64,000 nt of DNA, taken from JBCCCJ01 sp039029315 (GTDB taxonomy: Bacteria; Bacteroidota; Bacteroidia; J057). Below are positions 1 to 8,980 of this stretch, in pieces. The translations under genes were made by a program, and so were the position numbers. Each line of letters opens with the position of its first letter. Within the stretch, counting starts at the first letter, position 1. The stretch covers positions 11,960 through 75,959 of the forward strand of contig JBCCGK010000051.1 in the NCBI GenBank assembly GCA_039029315.1. The letters run 5' to 3'. The notes below the pieces were generated by a model. That model made no database searches and was not told where the DNA came from. It saw only the letters and a program-made list of their open reading frames with translations.

Positions 1-516
1 CATGATTTGCTGCATATCAGCATCCTGATCATCAGAAGGGTGAATCACATGATAGGCCCCGGCTTCTTTTTTTTCATAGTCAAGATACCCCAGAACGATG
101 GGAACATTAGCAGCTTTTGCCAGATGATAGAATCCACTCTTCCATTCCTTTGCCAGACTTCTTGTGCCTTCAGGAGCAATGATCATGGCTGTTGGGTTAT
201 GGGACAAAAACAGTTCCTGCATCGCCTCTATATAGCTTTTGCGTTCTGCCCCTTTCTCTCTGGGACTTCTATCAATCCACAGCCCCCCGGCAGATTCAAG
301 AATCCGCCCAAGCACAAGCGTATTAGACTCTTTCTTTACGGCAAATCTGGCTGGAATTTTGCCGATTGAGAAAGCACCGATCATGAATACGGCATCCCTT
401 AAGGCTGTATGCGGAGCAGCTGTGATCACACAGTTTTGGAATACTTCTGGCGGCAGATTAGGATTGAGTTTCCACCCCAATAGCCTGAAGATTAATCGAA
501 AAGCAGCTTTTATCAT
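1..516 (-). CDS. 1-acyl-sn-glycerol-3-phosphate acyltransferase-like protein (PlsC family), 3' end off the window
   Basis: The minus strand is open from an ATG at 516 to the window edge (172 codons, no stop), so the C-terminus is missing. Visible are the two hallmark acyltransferase motifs: HX4D as PHTALRDA (about residues 36-43), holding the catalytic His and Asp, and the acyl-acceptor binding motif APEGTRS. The family transfers an acyl chain to lysophosphatidate at the inner membrane in phospholipid synthesis. The spacing between the motifs is normal. An exact TACCTTTG -7 box lies 25 bases upstream, which supports this start. Some members of the family acylate other lipids, so the substrate is inferred from family only. 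Confidence 0.85.
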   Translation of the reverse strand, partial: MIKAAFRLIFRLLGWKLNPNLPPEVFQNCVITAAPHTALRDAVFMIGAFSIGKIPARFAVKKESNTLVLGRILESAGGLWIDRSPREKGAERKSYIEAMQELFLSHNPTAMIIAPEGTRSLAKEWKSGFYHLAKAANVPIVLGYLDYEKKEAGAYHVIHPSDDQDADMQQIM

Positions 517-540
517 AAAAAATATAATATGAATCGGCCA

Positions 541-548
541 CAAAGGTA
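541..548 (-). promoter_or_regulatory. candidate -7 promoter element of the acyltransferase gene
   Basis: Read on the minus strand this is TACCTTTG, an exact match to the Bacteroidota -7 consensus TAnnTTTG, 25 bases before the ATG at 516. I see no TTG at the expected -33 distance. Confidence 0.4.
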
Positions 549-693
549 GGAAAAATTGCTTTCTGGGCAGTCGATTTCCATCTTCCCATACCTGAAACAA
601 GAATGCAGGATGTATAGAAAAGGCGAAAAATTTCTATATTACACCATTGTATTTTCAAGCAATCAACCTAATCTACTAGACTGAATTCCTACT

Positions 694-1848
694 ATGAGCA
701 GAAAAATGAGAATGGGGATGGTAGGCGGCGGAAGGGGGGCTTTTATTGGCGCTGTTCACAGAATGGCAGCAGCCCTCGACGGAGAAATCGACCTTGTATG
801 TGGCGCCTTCAGCAGCAATCCTGAAAAATCCAAAGCTTCTGGCCTTGATCTGTTTCTACCTCCAGATCGCTCTTATGGATCGTATGAAGAAATGATCCTC
901 AAAGAAAAAGAACTTCCTGAAGGTGAGCGCATGGATTTTGTTTCTATTGTGACACCGAATCATGTGCATTTTCCTCCAGCCAAAATCGCAATGGAAAATG
1001 GGTTTCCCGTGATTTGTGATAAGCCTCTGTGTTTTTCACTGGAACAGGCCAAGGAATTCAAGGAAGTGGTGGACAAAACAGGCTTGCCATTTGCCCTGAC
1101 GCATAATTACACGGGCTATCCCATGGTCAAAGAGGCGCGTGATATGGTTCGGTCTGGCAAAATTGGAGCCGTAAGAAAAGTTGTTGCTGAATACCCACAG
1201 GGATGGTTATCCACCTATCTGGAAGGTGGAGATCATAAGCAAGCTGCCTGGCGAACCGATCCAAGCAAATCGGGGGCGGCCGGTGCCATGGGAGACATTG
1301 GAACCCATGCCGAAAACCTTGCCGAATATATTACCGGTCTCAAAATCACAGAAGTTTGTGCAGATCTGAGCATTTTTGTAGATGGTCGATTGCTGGATGA
1401 TGATGGCAATGTCCTCTTGCGCTTTGACAGTGGTGCCAAAGGAGTCCTGCACGCAAGTCAGATCTCTCAGGGAGAAGAGAATTCCCTCAACATTCGCATT
1501 TATGGTGAGACGGGCGGATTGGAATGGCACCAAATGGAGCCCAATACCCTGATTCACAAAACCAATGAAGAGACCCGAATTCTCCGAACGGCTGTAGGCA
1601 ATCTGTCTGCATCCGCCCAAGCCCATACCAGAATTCCTGCGGGACATCCTGAAGGATATCTGGAGGCATTTGCCAATATCTATCGCAACTTTGGGCGTAC
1701 AGTCCGAGCACACATAGAAGGTCGCAGCCCAAATCCGGTAGATCTGGACTTTCCAACCATAGATGATGGGGTCCGAGGCATGGCATTTATAGAGACTGTC
1801 GTTGCTTCGAGTGCCAGTGATCAGAAGTGGTATCCCATGAAATCATAA
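694..1848 (+). CDS. Gfo/Idh/MocA family oxidoreductase
   Basis: A 384-residue NAD(P)-dependent sugar or polyol dehydrogenase. The N-terminus carries a glycine-rich Rossmann nucleotide loop (GMVGGGRGAFIG, residues 8-19). K110 in CDKPLC matches the EKP catalytic lysine motif, and D201 with H205 in GDIGTHAENL matches the second active-site motif. The length is normal and there is no signal peptide, so it is cytoplasmic. It is followed after 53 nt by a xylose-isomerase-like epimerase, then a secreted accessory protein and an MFS transporter. This grouping is typical of pathways that oxidise sugars, inositols or 3-keto-glycosides. The substrate cannot be read from the sequence. Confidence 0.9.
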   Translation: MSRKMRMGMVGGGRGAFIGAVHRMAAALDGEIDLVCGAFSSNPEKSKASGLDLFLPPDRSYGSYEEMILKEKELPEGERMDFVSIVTPNHVHFPPAKIAMENGFPVICDKPLCFSLEQAKEFKEVVDKTGLPFALTHNYTGYPMVKEARDMVRSGKIGAVRKVVAEYPQGWLSTYLEGGDHKQAAWRTDPSKSGAAGAMGDIGTHAENLAEYITGLKITEVCADLSIFVDGRLLDDDGNVLLRFDSGAKGVLHASQISQGEENSLNIRIYGETGGLEWHQMEPNTLIHKTNEETRILRTAVGNLSASAQAHTRIPAGHPEGYLEAFANIYRNFGRTVRAHIEGRSPNPVDLDFPTIDDGVRGMAFIETVVASSASDQKWYPMKS

Positions 1849-1901
1849 GTCAGACCTTAGGTCTTTTTTACCTTATCTCATTATCTCTATCTATTTTGTC
1901 A

Positions 1902-2954
1902 ATGAAAACAATCAAAGGCCCCGCAATATTTCTCGCACAATTCATGGGAGACGAAGCCCCGTTCAATAGCTTCGAAAACATCGTCAAATGGGCTTCTGAC
2001 CTCGGTTACATTGGTGTGCAGGTTCCGACTTTTGACAGCAGGTGCATCGATCTGGAAAAAGCTGCAAGCAGCCAAGCATATTGTGATGACATGAAAGGCT
2101 TTGCTGCAGACCATGGCGTCACAATCACTGAGCTTTCTACCCATCTCCAGGGACAATTGGTAGCTGTACACCCAGCCTATGACAAAATGTTCGACGGATT
2201 TGCGCCAGAAGCTGTCCGTGGCAATCCTTCTGCCAGGCAAGAATGGGCTGTGAATCAATTGATGTTGGCAGCTCAAGCCAGCAAGAATTTTGGTTTGACG
2301 GCGCATGTGACCTTCTCTGGTGCATTGGCATGGCCATATGTCTATCCTTGGCCTCAACGCCCTGCTGGCTTGATCGAACAAGCGTTTGATGAGCTTGCCA
2401 AAAGATGGACGCCCATCCTGAATGCCTTCGATGAAGTAGGGGTTGATTTGTGTTATGAAATCCACCCTGGAGAGGATCTCCACGATGGCTTAACCTTTGA
2501 GCGCTTCTACGAAGCTGTTGGTAAGCATGCTCGATGCAATATGCTCTATGATCCAAGTCATTATGTGCTGCAAGGGCTGGATTATTTGCAGAACATTGAC
2601 TTCTACCATGAGTTCATCAAGATGTTCCATGTCAAGGATGCCGAACTAAACCCAACTGGCAAAGCAGGGGTCTACGGTGGATACGCAGGCTGGACAGAGC
2701 GGCCTGGTCGTTTTCGCTCTCTTGGAGACGGACAAGTGGATTTTGCGGGCATCTTCAGCAAATTGAGCCAATATGGATATGACGGATGGGCAGTATTGGA
2801 GTGGGAATGCTGTATCAAATCTCCTCAGCAAGGAGCAGAAGAAGGCGCGCCTTTCATTGCTGACCACATCATACAAGTTACAGACAAAGCTTTTGATGAT
2901 TTCGCAGATGCAGGAGTAGATGAGGAGACCAATCGCCAAATCCTGGGATTATAA
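1902..2954 (+). CDS. sugar phosphate isomerase/epimerase (xylose isomerase-like TIM barrel)
   Basis: 350 residues from the ATG at 1902. A longer reading from 1827 would overlap the previous gene and add an unrelated hydrophobic leader, so I reject it. The fold is the AP-endonuclease-2/xylose-isomerase TIM barrel: the metal-ligand strands appear in order as CYEIHPGEDL, YDPSHYVLQG, FHVKDAE and VLEWE. Such enzymes isomerise or epimerise keto sugars or sugar phosphates with a divalent metal. The partner dehydrogenase lies 53 nt upstream, and the stop codon is 4 nt from the next start, so the three genes are probably one operon. Confidence 0.88.
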   Translation: MKTIKGPAIFLAQFMGDEAPFNSFENIVKWASDLGYIGVQVPTFDSRCIDLEKAASSQAYCDDMKGFAADHGVTITELSTHLQGQLVAVHPAYDKMFDGFAPEAVRGNPSARQEWAVNQLMLAAQASKNFGLTAHVTFSGALAWPYVYPWPQRPAGLIEQAFDELAKRWTPILNAFDEVGVDLCYEIHPGEDLHDGLTFERFYEAVGKHARCNMLYDPSHYVLQGLDYLQNIDFYHEFIKMFHVKDAELNPTGKAGVYGGYAGWTERPGRFRSLGDGQVDFAGIFSKLSQYGYDGWAVLEWECCIKSPQQGAEEGAPFIADHIIQVTDKAFDDFADAGVDEETNRQILGL

Positions 2955-2958
2955 TCGT

Positions 2959-3732
2959 ATGCGTAGATCCTTTCTTCTTCCTGTTTTTCTCTTTCTGTTT
3001 TGGGGAATACCCTCTACGAGCTTTGCCCAAAAAGACAAAGAAGAACCTCCGATTGAGAGACCTCTCAGCCAATGGGTATTCAAGACTGTGGTGGATGATC
3101 TTCCCGGAGCAGTCGTGGTAGCTCTCCACAAGGATATATGGCTTGCTTACAATCCTGTATCCGCAGATATCTATCGCGCATGGAAAGGAAAAGTCAAATT
3201 ACAAGGAGCGATATATACGGGCATCAGCGGGGAGCAACCTGCTATTGATGGATTTCCGTTTATCAACAAGCCTTTCTCTCAGCAGCACGACTGGCGGGTC
3301 AAAATCAATGGTCAGGAAGAAACACCCAAGGTCATGTGGCGTGGGTACAAAAAGCTTGAAAATTCCTTTACAGCGATGTACAGCCTACGATTGTCCAACG
3401 GTATGGACATTGAGATAGAAGAGCAAGCAGAATATATGGAGGTCAAAAGAGCTGGCAATCGTTCAGGTTTCCAGCGCTCTTTCACCATCACACGAGGACC
3501 TACAGGAGCTGAAGTTAGTCTGGGAATGGCGTATGATGGGATGGTGAGACGCGCAGATATACAGACGAGCAGCAAGTTCAAGGATGTCGAACGAGAAAAG
3601 CGCCACTTTGAATGGGGAACTTTGTACAATTTTTCCGGGAGGTTGATGTTGAGTCAGGATGAGCCAACAGTTCTTAATTTGACATTTGCGATTGACCCTG
3701 AACAAGAGGCTTCCACGACAGGGAGCAATTGA
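2959..3732 (+). CDS. secreted protein resembling the N-terminal domain of PQQ/cytochrome c sugar dehydrogenases
   Basis: 257 residues from the ATG at 2959, four bases after the previous stop. That start gives a clear Sec signal peptide (hydrophobic FLLPVFLFLFWG, cleavage near SFAQ). The mature part is soluble, rich in beta-strand pattern, with no cysteine or heme motif. The stretch SADIYRAWKGKVKLQGAIY resembles, from memory, a domain at the N-terminus of periplasmic PQQ/cytochrome c sugar dehydrogenases of Bacteroidota and Planctomycetes, here standing alone. The operon position suggests periplasmic sugar oxidation, and the cytochrome c lipoprotein two genes on is a plausible partner. The function is not established. 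Confidence 0.7.
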   Translation: MRRSFLLPVFLFLFWGIPSTSFAQKDKEEPPIERPLSQWVFKTVVDDLPGAVVVALHKDIWLAYNPVSADIYRAWKGKVKLQGAIYTGISGEQPAIDGFPFINKPFSQQHDWRVKINGQEETPKVMWRGYKKLENSFTAMYSLRLSNGMDIEIEEQAEYMEVKRAGNRSGFQRSFTITRGPTGAEVSLGMAYDGMVRRADIQTSSKFKDVEREKRHFEWGTLYNFSGRLMLSQDEPTVLNLTFAIDPEQEASTTGSN

Positions 3733-3899
3733 TTTCTTTTTTATTTTGTGTAATTTATGACTATAAACAATCGGTCAATGTTAGGTGAAAGGCAGAGGTT
3801 TTTGACAAAATGATGATTCTCTCTCGTGCTTATCACTGATCTCTTTCCAGACAAAAACCCATACTATACTATTTATCTACTACAAATAACTATCTAACA

Positions 3900-5132
3900 A
3901 TGAGCAAAGAACAACGATTATTTTACGGCAGTTGTTTCGCCTTGATCACAACCGCCTTTTCATTCAGTATCAGAGCAGGGGTCCTTCCTGAACTTGGAAC
4001 GGAACTCTCACTGAATGCAACCCAATTGGGATATATCAACTCCATGTGGTTTTTTGGCTTCCCAATCTCCATGATCATTGGTGGCTTGGTTTATCATACA
4101 GTTGGTGGTCAGCGAATCATGCAATTTGCCTTCCTCGCCCATGCCATCGGGATTCTCCTGACCATCTATGCAGGAAGCTATGCAGTGTTGATGATTTCGA
4201 CCTTTTTGATCGGCTTGGGCAATGGTTGTACAGAAGCAGCTTGTAATCCGATGATTGCGGATGCCTACGATGGGATAAAGATGAGCAAAATGATGAACCG
4301 CTTCCATATGTGGTTCCCTGGTGGAATAGTAATTGGAAGTTTGATTTCTCAATTCATGGGACCTGGTGGTCTTGGTTTGGCCTGGCAAGCTCAGATTTGG
4401 GTGATCATGATTCCTACAATTGTTTATGCTTACCTGTTCTGGGGACAAGATTGGCCTAAAGCAAAAATTGCTGAAGCAACCTCCTTCAATAAGAACCTGC
4501 AAGCTATGTTGACTCCATTGTTCCTCTTTATGCTTGCTTGTATGGCTCTGACAGCCATTTCAGAATTTGGTCCTCAGCAGTGGGTACAATTGACATTGGC
4601 AGAAAGTGGAGCACAGCCTATGGTTATCCTTGCCCTTGTAACTGGCTTGATGGCAGTTGCACGCTGGTTCGGAGGAGATGTGGTTAAGCAATTCAATACA
4701 ACTGGCGTTCTTCTTGGATCTGCCGTTCTCTCCACCATTGGATTGATTCTCTTCAGTACACAGATTGGTTTCATGACCTATGTTGCAGCCATTGTCTATG
4801 GCCTTGGTATCGCCTACTTCTGGCCCAATATGATTGGATTTATTGCTGACTATGTGCCCAAAAGTGGTGCGATCGGGATGTCCGTTGTTGGTGCCATGGG
4901 GATGTTCTCCTCTATGATCTTTCAGCCCATTATCGGTGCGTGGATCGATGGCAATAGAGCTGCGGGAGAAGCAGATGGCTTGACTGGTGGTGCGCTTGAA
5001 TTGTTCACTGGACAAGCAACTCTAGGAACAATGGTCTTATTCCCAGGTATTCTGATCGTGCTTTTCGGCGGTCTGTACTACTATATGAGGAATCAGCCAA
5101 AAGCAGAAACCCAAACGGTATCTGCACATTAA
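3900..5132 (+). CDS. MFS sugar transporter
   Basis: 410 residues with about twelve hydrophobic segments, typical of the major facilitator superfamily. The loop motif after the second helix (VYHTVGGQR) is a loose version of the G-x-L-a-D-r-x-G-r-k signature. No periplasmic domain is present. It probably imports the sugar or keto-sugar handled by the dehydrogenase and epimerase upstream. A 167-nt gap before it could hold its own promoter, but I see no good -33/-7 pair. A strong terminator follows at 5160. Confidence 0.85.
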   Translation: MSKEQRLFYGSCFALITTAFSFSIRAGVLPELGTELSLNATQLGYINSMWFFGFPISMIIGGLVYHTVGGQRIMQFAFLAHAIGILLTIYAGSYAVLMISTFLIGLGNGCTEAACNPMIADAYDGIKMSKMMNRFHMWFPGGIVIGSLISQFMGPGGLGLAWQAQIWVIMIPTIVYAYLFWGQDWPKAKIAEATSFNKNLQAMLTPLFLFMLACMALTAISEFGPQQWVQLTLAESGAQPMVILALVTGLMAVARWFGGDVVKQFNTTGVLLGSAVLSTIGLILFSTQIGFMTYVAAIVYGLGIAYFWPNMIGFIADYVPKSGAIGMSVVGAMGMFSSMIFQPIIGAWIDGNRAAGEADGLTGGALELFTGQATLGTMVLFPGILIVLFGGLYYYMRNQPKAETQTVSAH

Positions 5133-5159
5133 TCTGAATACTATTTTCTTTGCTATAAG

Positions 5160-5188
5160 GTCCCGCACGCTGTGCGGGACTTTTTTTT
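5160..5188 (+). terminator. Rho-independent terminator after the MFS gene
   Basis: A perfect 9-bp stem (GTCCCGCAC / GTGCGGGAC) with a 3-nt loop is followed directly by eight T residues, 27 nt after the MFS stop codon. Confidence 0.92.
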
Positions 5189-5254
5189 GACGAAAAAGAG
5201 AAAATGATTGCTCTGTCATTTTTTCCACAAATTCTTGTACATTGAGTCTGCCAT

Positions 5255-7927
5255 ATGATGATTAATTCTCAAACCATACCAATGAACACTACTATTTCTC
5301 CCCTACTCCATCGAATCCTCTTTGTCATGGTTTCGATCCTGGTAGTAGCATCCTGTCAACAACCTCCTACAGATCCTCGTGTCTCAGATGATGAGAAAGA
5401 CCGAGGCATTGTCCTCAAAGGAGAACAACTCAACCTTCAAGCCGGATTTAAGGCAGAACTCCTCTACAGTCCAAGCGAAGAAGGCATGGGGTCCTGGGTC
5501 TCTCTCAATAAAGATGAACAAGGGAGACTGATCGCTTCGGACCAATATGGAGGGCTATACCGCATCACGCCTCCTCCTATTGGAGATCCTTCAGCCACGA
5601 TCCAGGTAGATTCTATGAAGATCCCGCTCGGTCATGCCCATGGCCTATTGTGGGCATATAATAGCTTGTACGTTGTGGTGAATGCCGATGAGGGGAAAGG
5701 AATTGAAGGAAATTCCAGTGGGTTCTATCGCGTATTTGACAGTGATGGAGATGGAGAACTCGATGATTTTCAGCATCTCAAGACTTTCGATGGGCATGGC
5801 GAGCACGGCCCACATGCCGTGATTCCCAGCCCAGATAACAAGTTTCTTTATGTCCTTGGGGGCAACCATACAGAATTGCCAGAAAACTATACCTCCAGAA
5901 TCCCAAGTTGGGACACAGATAATCTGATGCCGACCATCCCCGACCCAAGGGGCCATGCTATCCATCGCCCCCCTCCGGGAACATGGATTGCCAGAACCGA
6001 TTCTGTGGGGAGTTTCTGGGAAATCGTCAGCGTGGGATATCGAAATCCATTCGACATTACCTTCAATGAACATGGGGAACTCCTCACCTTTGATTCTGAT
6101 ATGGAATGGGATCTCGGTATGCCCTGGTACAGACCTGTCCGCGTCTGTCATGTAACGAGTGGAAGTGAATATGGATGGAGAAAGGGATCAGGCAAATGGC
6201 CAGAATATTATCCAGACAATCTCCCCCCCATCGCCAATATTGGTCAAGGCTGTCCGACTGGCGTAATCATTGGGACAGGAGCTGCCTATCCAGCCAAGTT
6301 CCAGCATGGACTCTTCGTATTCGACTGGAGCTTTGGCACCATGTACTTCGTGAATCTTGAAGAGGATGGCAGTACCTATCAGGGCGAGGTGGAAGAATTT
6401 CTGTCCGGCGTCCCGCTTCCGTTGACAGATGGAGTGATTGGAGACGATGGCGCCATGTACTTTGCTACTGGTGGCCGCAGACTGGCATCTGGTCTTTATC
6501 GGATTACGTATACGGGAAGTGAGGATACCAGCCCTGCCCCTCTGCCCTCTTCTCAGCAAAAAGCCAGAGACATCAGAAGGGAAATGGAAGCCCTGCATGG
6601 AAATCCAGATCCTTCAGCCCTCGCTGATATCTGGGTCAACCTCAGTCATAAAGACCGCTTCATTCGCTTCGCAGCCCGCACTGCACTTGAAGGCCTCCCC
6701 GTCTCATCCTGGATGGGACGCCTCGCCAAAGAGCGTCATCCACACGCACTCACAGAAGCTGCAATCGCCCTCGCGCATCAGGGAAGTTCTTCCGATCGGG
6801 ACATGGCCATGAATGCATTGAATAAAGTTTCCTGGTCTTCCCTCAACGAAGCAGGGCAGCTTGCCCTCTTGCGTGCCTATGGATTGGTGGCGATCAGATT
6901 AGGAGAGCCGGAAGGCACACAAAAAAATCAGCTCATCAAGAAATTGGATGCTGCCTATCCGGCCAGCACAGCTCCCCTTAACCGAGAGCTAGCCTATCTC
7001 CTCTCTGCCCTGAATGCCCCTAGTGTGATCGACAAGACGCTCGGATTGATGAAAGCTACAGATACCGGAAAAGAACATGCCATGACGATTTCTGAAGCAC
7101 TGGCAGAGCGGAGCGACAGATATGGCAAGGATGTCATCAATATGTTGAAGAATATGCCTCCCACTCAAGAAATTGCCTATGCTCTTGCCCTGAGTCAGGT
7201 GACAGAAGGATGGACGAAGGACTCACGAGAAGAATATTTCCAGTGGTTTTTTGAAGCGCTTGGAAAGGAAGGAGGCATGAGCTATCGCGGTTTCATTGAT
7301 GCCATCAGAAATGAAGCCATGAAGAACATACCCGAAGACGAAAAGGAATTTATCGCCGAGTTATCCGGGCAATTTGAACCCAAGGATCTCCTGGCTGATC
7401 TTCCCAAACCCAAAGGTCCCGGAAAAGCTTATAATCCAAGAGAGGTGCGCTCGCTTTGGTCAGATGCCTTGAAAGCAGAAAAAGTGCGCGATTTTGCTCA
7501 TGGAAAAGAGATGTTCGCAGCAACTCTATGTGCCTCCTGCCATACGATGCGGGGAGAGGGAAATCCTATCGGACCTGACTTGACTCAGATCGGAACTCGT
7601 TTTTCTGTCTACGATCTGGCATTGGCCATGACCTCTCCCAGTGTGGAAATCTCAGATCAATATGCTTACACTGCATTTACACTCTCTGACGGCAGTCTGC
7701 GGGTAGGTAGAGTGGTTGAAGAGGATGAATCCATCATCCGTATTTGTGCCAATCCATACACGCCAGATCAGTTGACAGATATTGCTGTGAGTGATGTGAG
7801 CAAACGAGAACCCTCAAAGGTATCTCCTATGCCTCCCGGCTTGATTTATAGTTTGAATGAGGAAGAATTGCTCGACCTGATTGCATATCTGATTGCGGGA
7901 GGAGACGCAGAGCATGAGTATTTCTAG
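5255..7927 (+). CDS. PQQ-type beta-propeller / HEAT / cytochrome c lipoprotein (heme-binding dehydrogenase, TIGR02603/02604 type)
   Basis: 890 residues. A lipoprotein signal ends in LVVASC; the ATG at 5282 gives a more compact signal than the one at 5255, so either start is possible. Residues ~50-430 form a soluble-glucose-dehydrogenase-like beta-propeller (GHAHGLLW, YRNPFDITFNEHGELLTFDSD). Residues ~450-700 are helical HEAT-like. The C-terminus is a cytochrome c domain with the heme site CASCH (C759-H763) and the phrase GEGNPIGPDLTQIGTRF typical of the PVC-type heme-binding domain. It probably oxidises a sugar or alcohol in the periplasm and passes electrons to the respiratory chain. It has its own terminators on both sides. 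Confidence 0.85.
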   Translation: MMINSQTIPMNTTISPLLHRILFVMVSILVVASCQQPPTDPRVSDDEKDRGIVLKGEQLNLQAGFKAELLYSPSEEGMGSWVSLNKDEQGRLIASDQYGGLYRITPPPIGDPSATIQVDSMKIPLGHAHGLLWAYNSLYVVVNADEGKGIEGNSSGFYRVFDSDGDGELDDFQHLKTFDGHGEHGPHAVIPSPDNKFLYVLGGNHTELPENYTSRIPSWDTDNLMPTIPDPRGHAIHRPPPGTWIARTDSVGSFWEIVSVGYRNPFDITFNEHGELLTFDSDMEWDLGMPWYRPVRVCHVTSGSEYGWRKGSGKWPEYYPDNLPPIANIGQGCPTGVIIGTGAAYPAKFQHGLFVFDWSFGTMYFVNLEEDGSTYQGEVEEFLSGVPLPLTDGVIGDDGAMYFATGGRRLASGLYRITYTGSEDTSPAPLPSSQQKARDIRREMEALHGNPDPSALADIWVNLSHKDRFIRFAARTALEGLPVSSWMGRLAKERHPHALTEAAIALAHQGSSSDRDMAMNALNKVSWSSLNEAGQLALLRAYGLVAIRLGEPEGTQKNQLIKKLDAAYPASTAPLNRELAYLLSALNAPSVIDKTLGLMKATDTGKEHAMTISEALAERSDRYGKDVINMLKNMPPTQEIAYALALSQVTEGWTKDSREEYFQWFFEALGKEGGMSYRGFIDAIRNEAMKNIPEDEKEFIAELSGQFEPKDLLADLPKPKGPGKAYNPREVRSLWSDALKAEKVRDFAHGKEMFAATLCASCHTMRGEGNPIGPDLTQIGTRFSVYDLALAMTSPSVEISDQYAYTAFTLSDGSLRVGRVVEEDESIIRICANPYTPDQLTDIAVSDVSKREPSKVSPMPPGLIYSLNEEELLDLIAYLIAGGDAEHEYF

Positions 7928-7967
7928 GATATTTCATTGATCATTTCTCCTCAGACCATCTCATCGA

Positions 7968-8006
7968 AGAGCTGTAAGGCAGAGAATGCCTTGCAGCTCT
8001 CTTTTT
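7968..8006 (+). terminator. Rho-independent terminator after the heme-binding dehydrogenase gene
   Basis: A 14-bp stem with one internal G-T pair (AGAGCTGTAAGGCA / TGCCTTGCAGCTCT), loop GAGAA, followed by C and five T residues. It sits between convergent genes; only the plus strand has a T-run. Confidence 0.88.
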
Positions 8007-8010
8007 GGAT

Positions 8011-8727
8011 TTACTTCCCCAAAGCTCGCTGATACCGCCTGATGGTCTCCTCTAATCCGAGATATAGTGCTTCAGAGATCAGGGCATGGCCGATCGACAC
8101 TTCCTTTAGCATCGGCAAATGCTGGGCAAACCAGGCAAGATTCTCCTGACTCAAATCATGTCCGGCATTTACTTCCAATCCAATCTCATGTGCATAAGCG
8201 GCCGCCCTGGCAAAAGGAGCTATAGCTGCCTGACGATCCAGTGGATACCGACTCGCATAGGCTTCAGTATACAATTCAATCCTGTCAGTCCCAATCTCTT
8301 TGGCCATACCAATCTGATCCAGGTCTGTCTCAATGAAGATCGACGTACGAACACCCGCGGCCTGAAGGCGAAGAATGATGTCCAACAAAAAATGCTTGTG
8401 TTGGATGGTATCCCAGCCAGCATTGGAAGTCAGGACACCAGGAGGATCAGGCACCAAGGTGCACTGTGCAGGCTTCACCTCCTCAATCATCTGTAAAAAG
8501 CTTTCCGATGGATATCCTTCAACATTGAACTCCACATCCAGAATTGGGGCCAGATCATAGATATCCTGTCTTCGGGCATGACGCTCATCCGGACGTGGAT
8601 GGAGGGTGATTCCATCTGCTCCAAAACGGACACAGTCTTTTGCTACTTGTGCCAAATGAGGAACATTGTGTCCCCGGCTGTTACGCACAAGTGCGACTTT
8701 ATTGAGATTTACGCTTAACTGTACCAA
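8011..8727 (-). CDS. pdxJ: pyridoxine 5'-phosphate synthase
   Basis: 238 residues, the normal PdxJ length. It condenses 3-amino-2-oxopropyl phosphate with 1-deoxy-D-xylulose 5-phosphate to form pyridoxine phosphate (DXP-dependent vitamin B6 pathway). Diagnostic stretches are LSVNLNKVALVRNSRG at the N-terminus, the phosphate-binding motif LHPRPDERHARRQDI, and near the C-terminus VNAGHDLSQENL and VSIGHALISEAL. The start is a TTG at 8727; no nearby ATG keeps the conserved N-terminus. It converges on the heme-protein gene. Confidence 0.95.
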   Translation of the reverse strand: MVQLSVNLNKVALVRNSRGHNVPHLAQVAKDCVRFGADGITLHPRPDERHARRQDIYDLAPILDVEFNVEGYPSESFLQMIEEVKPAQCTLVPDPPGVLTSNAGWDTIQHKHFLLDIILRLQAAGVRTSIFIETDLDQIGMAKEIGTDRIELYTEAYASRYPLDRQAAIAPFARAAAYAHEIGLEVNAGHDLSQENLAWFAQHLPMLKEVSIGHALISEALYLGLEETIRRYQRALGK

Positions 8728-8925
8728 AATAAAACTCTTGAATGGTGGACAATAGCTGCTAGAGAAACAATCATCTTAACAAAAATCCCAAGGGGTTCCA
8801 CAACTCGCATTCCTCCTATCCCCGGATCTGTTTATGGTAATATATCCTTCTGGAATCACCGATTCGACTAGACAACGGGAATCAATCGCTATTCTTCTTG
8901 TTCACGATCATAACTCGCAAGGTAC

Positions 8926-8951
8926 AAAAAAGGCGGGCTATTCAGCCCGCC
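8926..8951 (-). terminator. Rho-independent terminator of the HtrA gene
   Basis: A perfect 8-bp GC stem (GGCGGGCT / AGCCCGCC) with a 4-nt loop. On the minus strand it is followed by six T residues (the A-run at 8926-8931). It lies 30 nt past the protease stop codon. Confidence 0.92.
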
Positions 8952-8980
8952 AGAGTAAAAGATATTTTTTTGAAGGGCTG

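Noticed and set aside
7..369. 120-codon plus-strand frame at the left edge
   Set aside because: It is the reverse-strand shadow of the truncated acyltransferase, whose motifs are unmistakable on the minus strand.
458..658. 66-codon minus-strand frame upstream of the acyltransferase
   Set aside because: It overlaps the true acyltransferase gene and the promoter region in another frame and has no coding character.
1207..1713. 168-codon minus-strand frame
   Set aside because: Antisense shadow of the Gfo/Idh/MocA gene; composition follows the other strand's codons.
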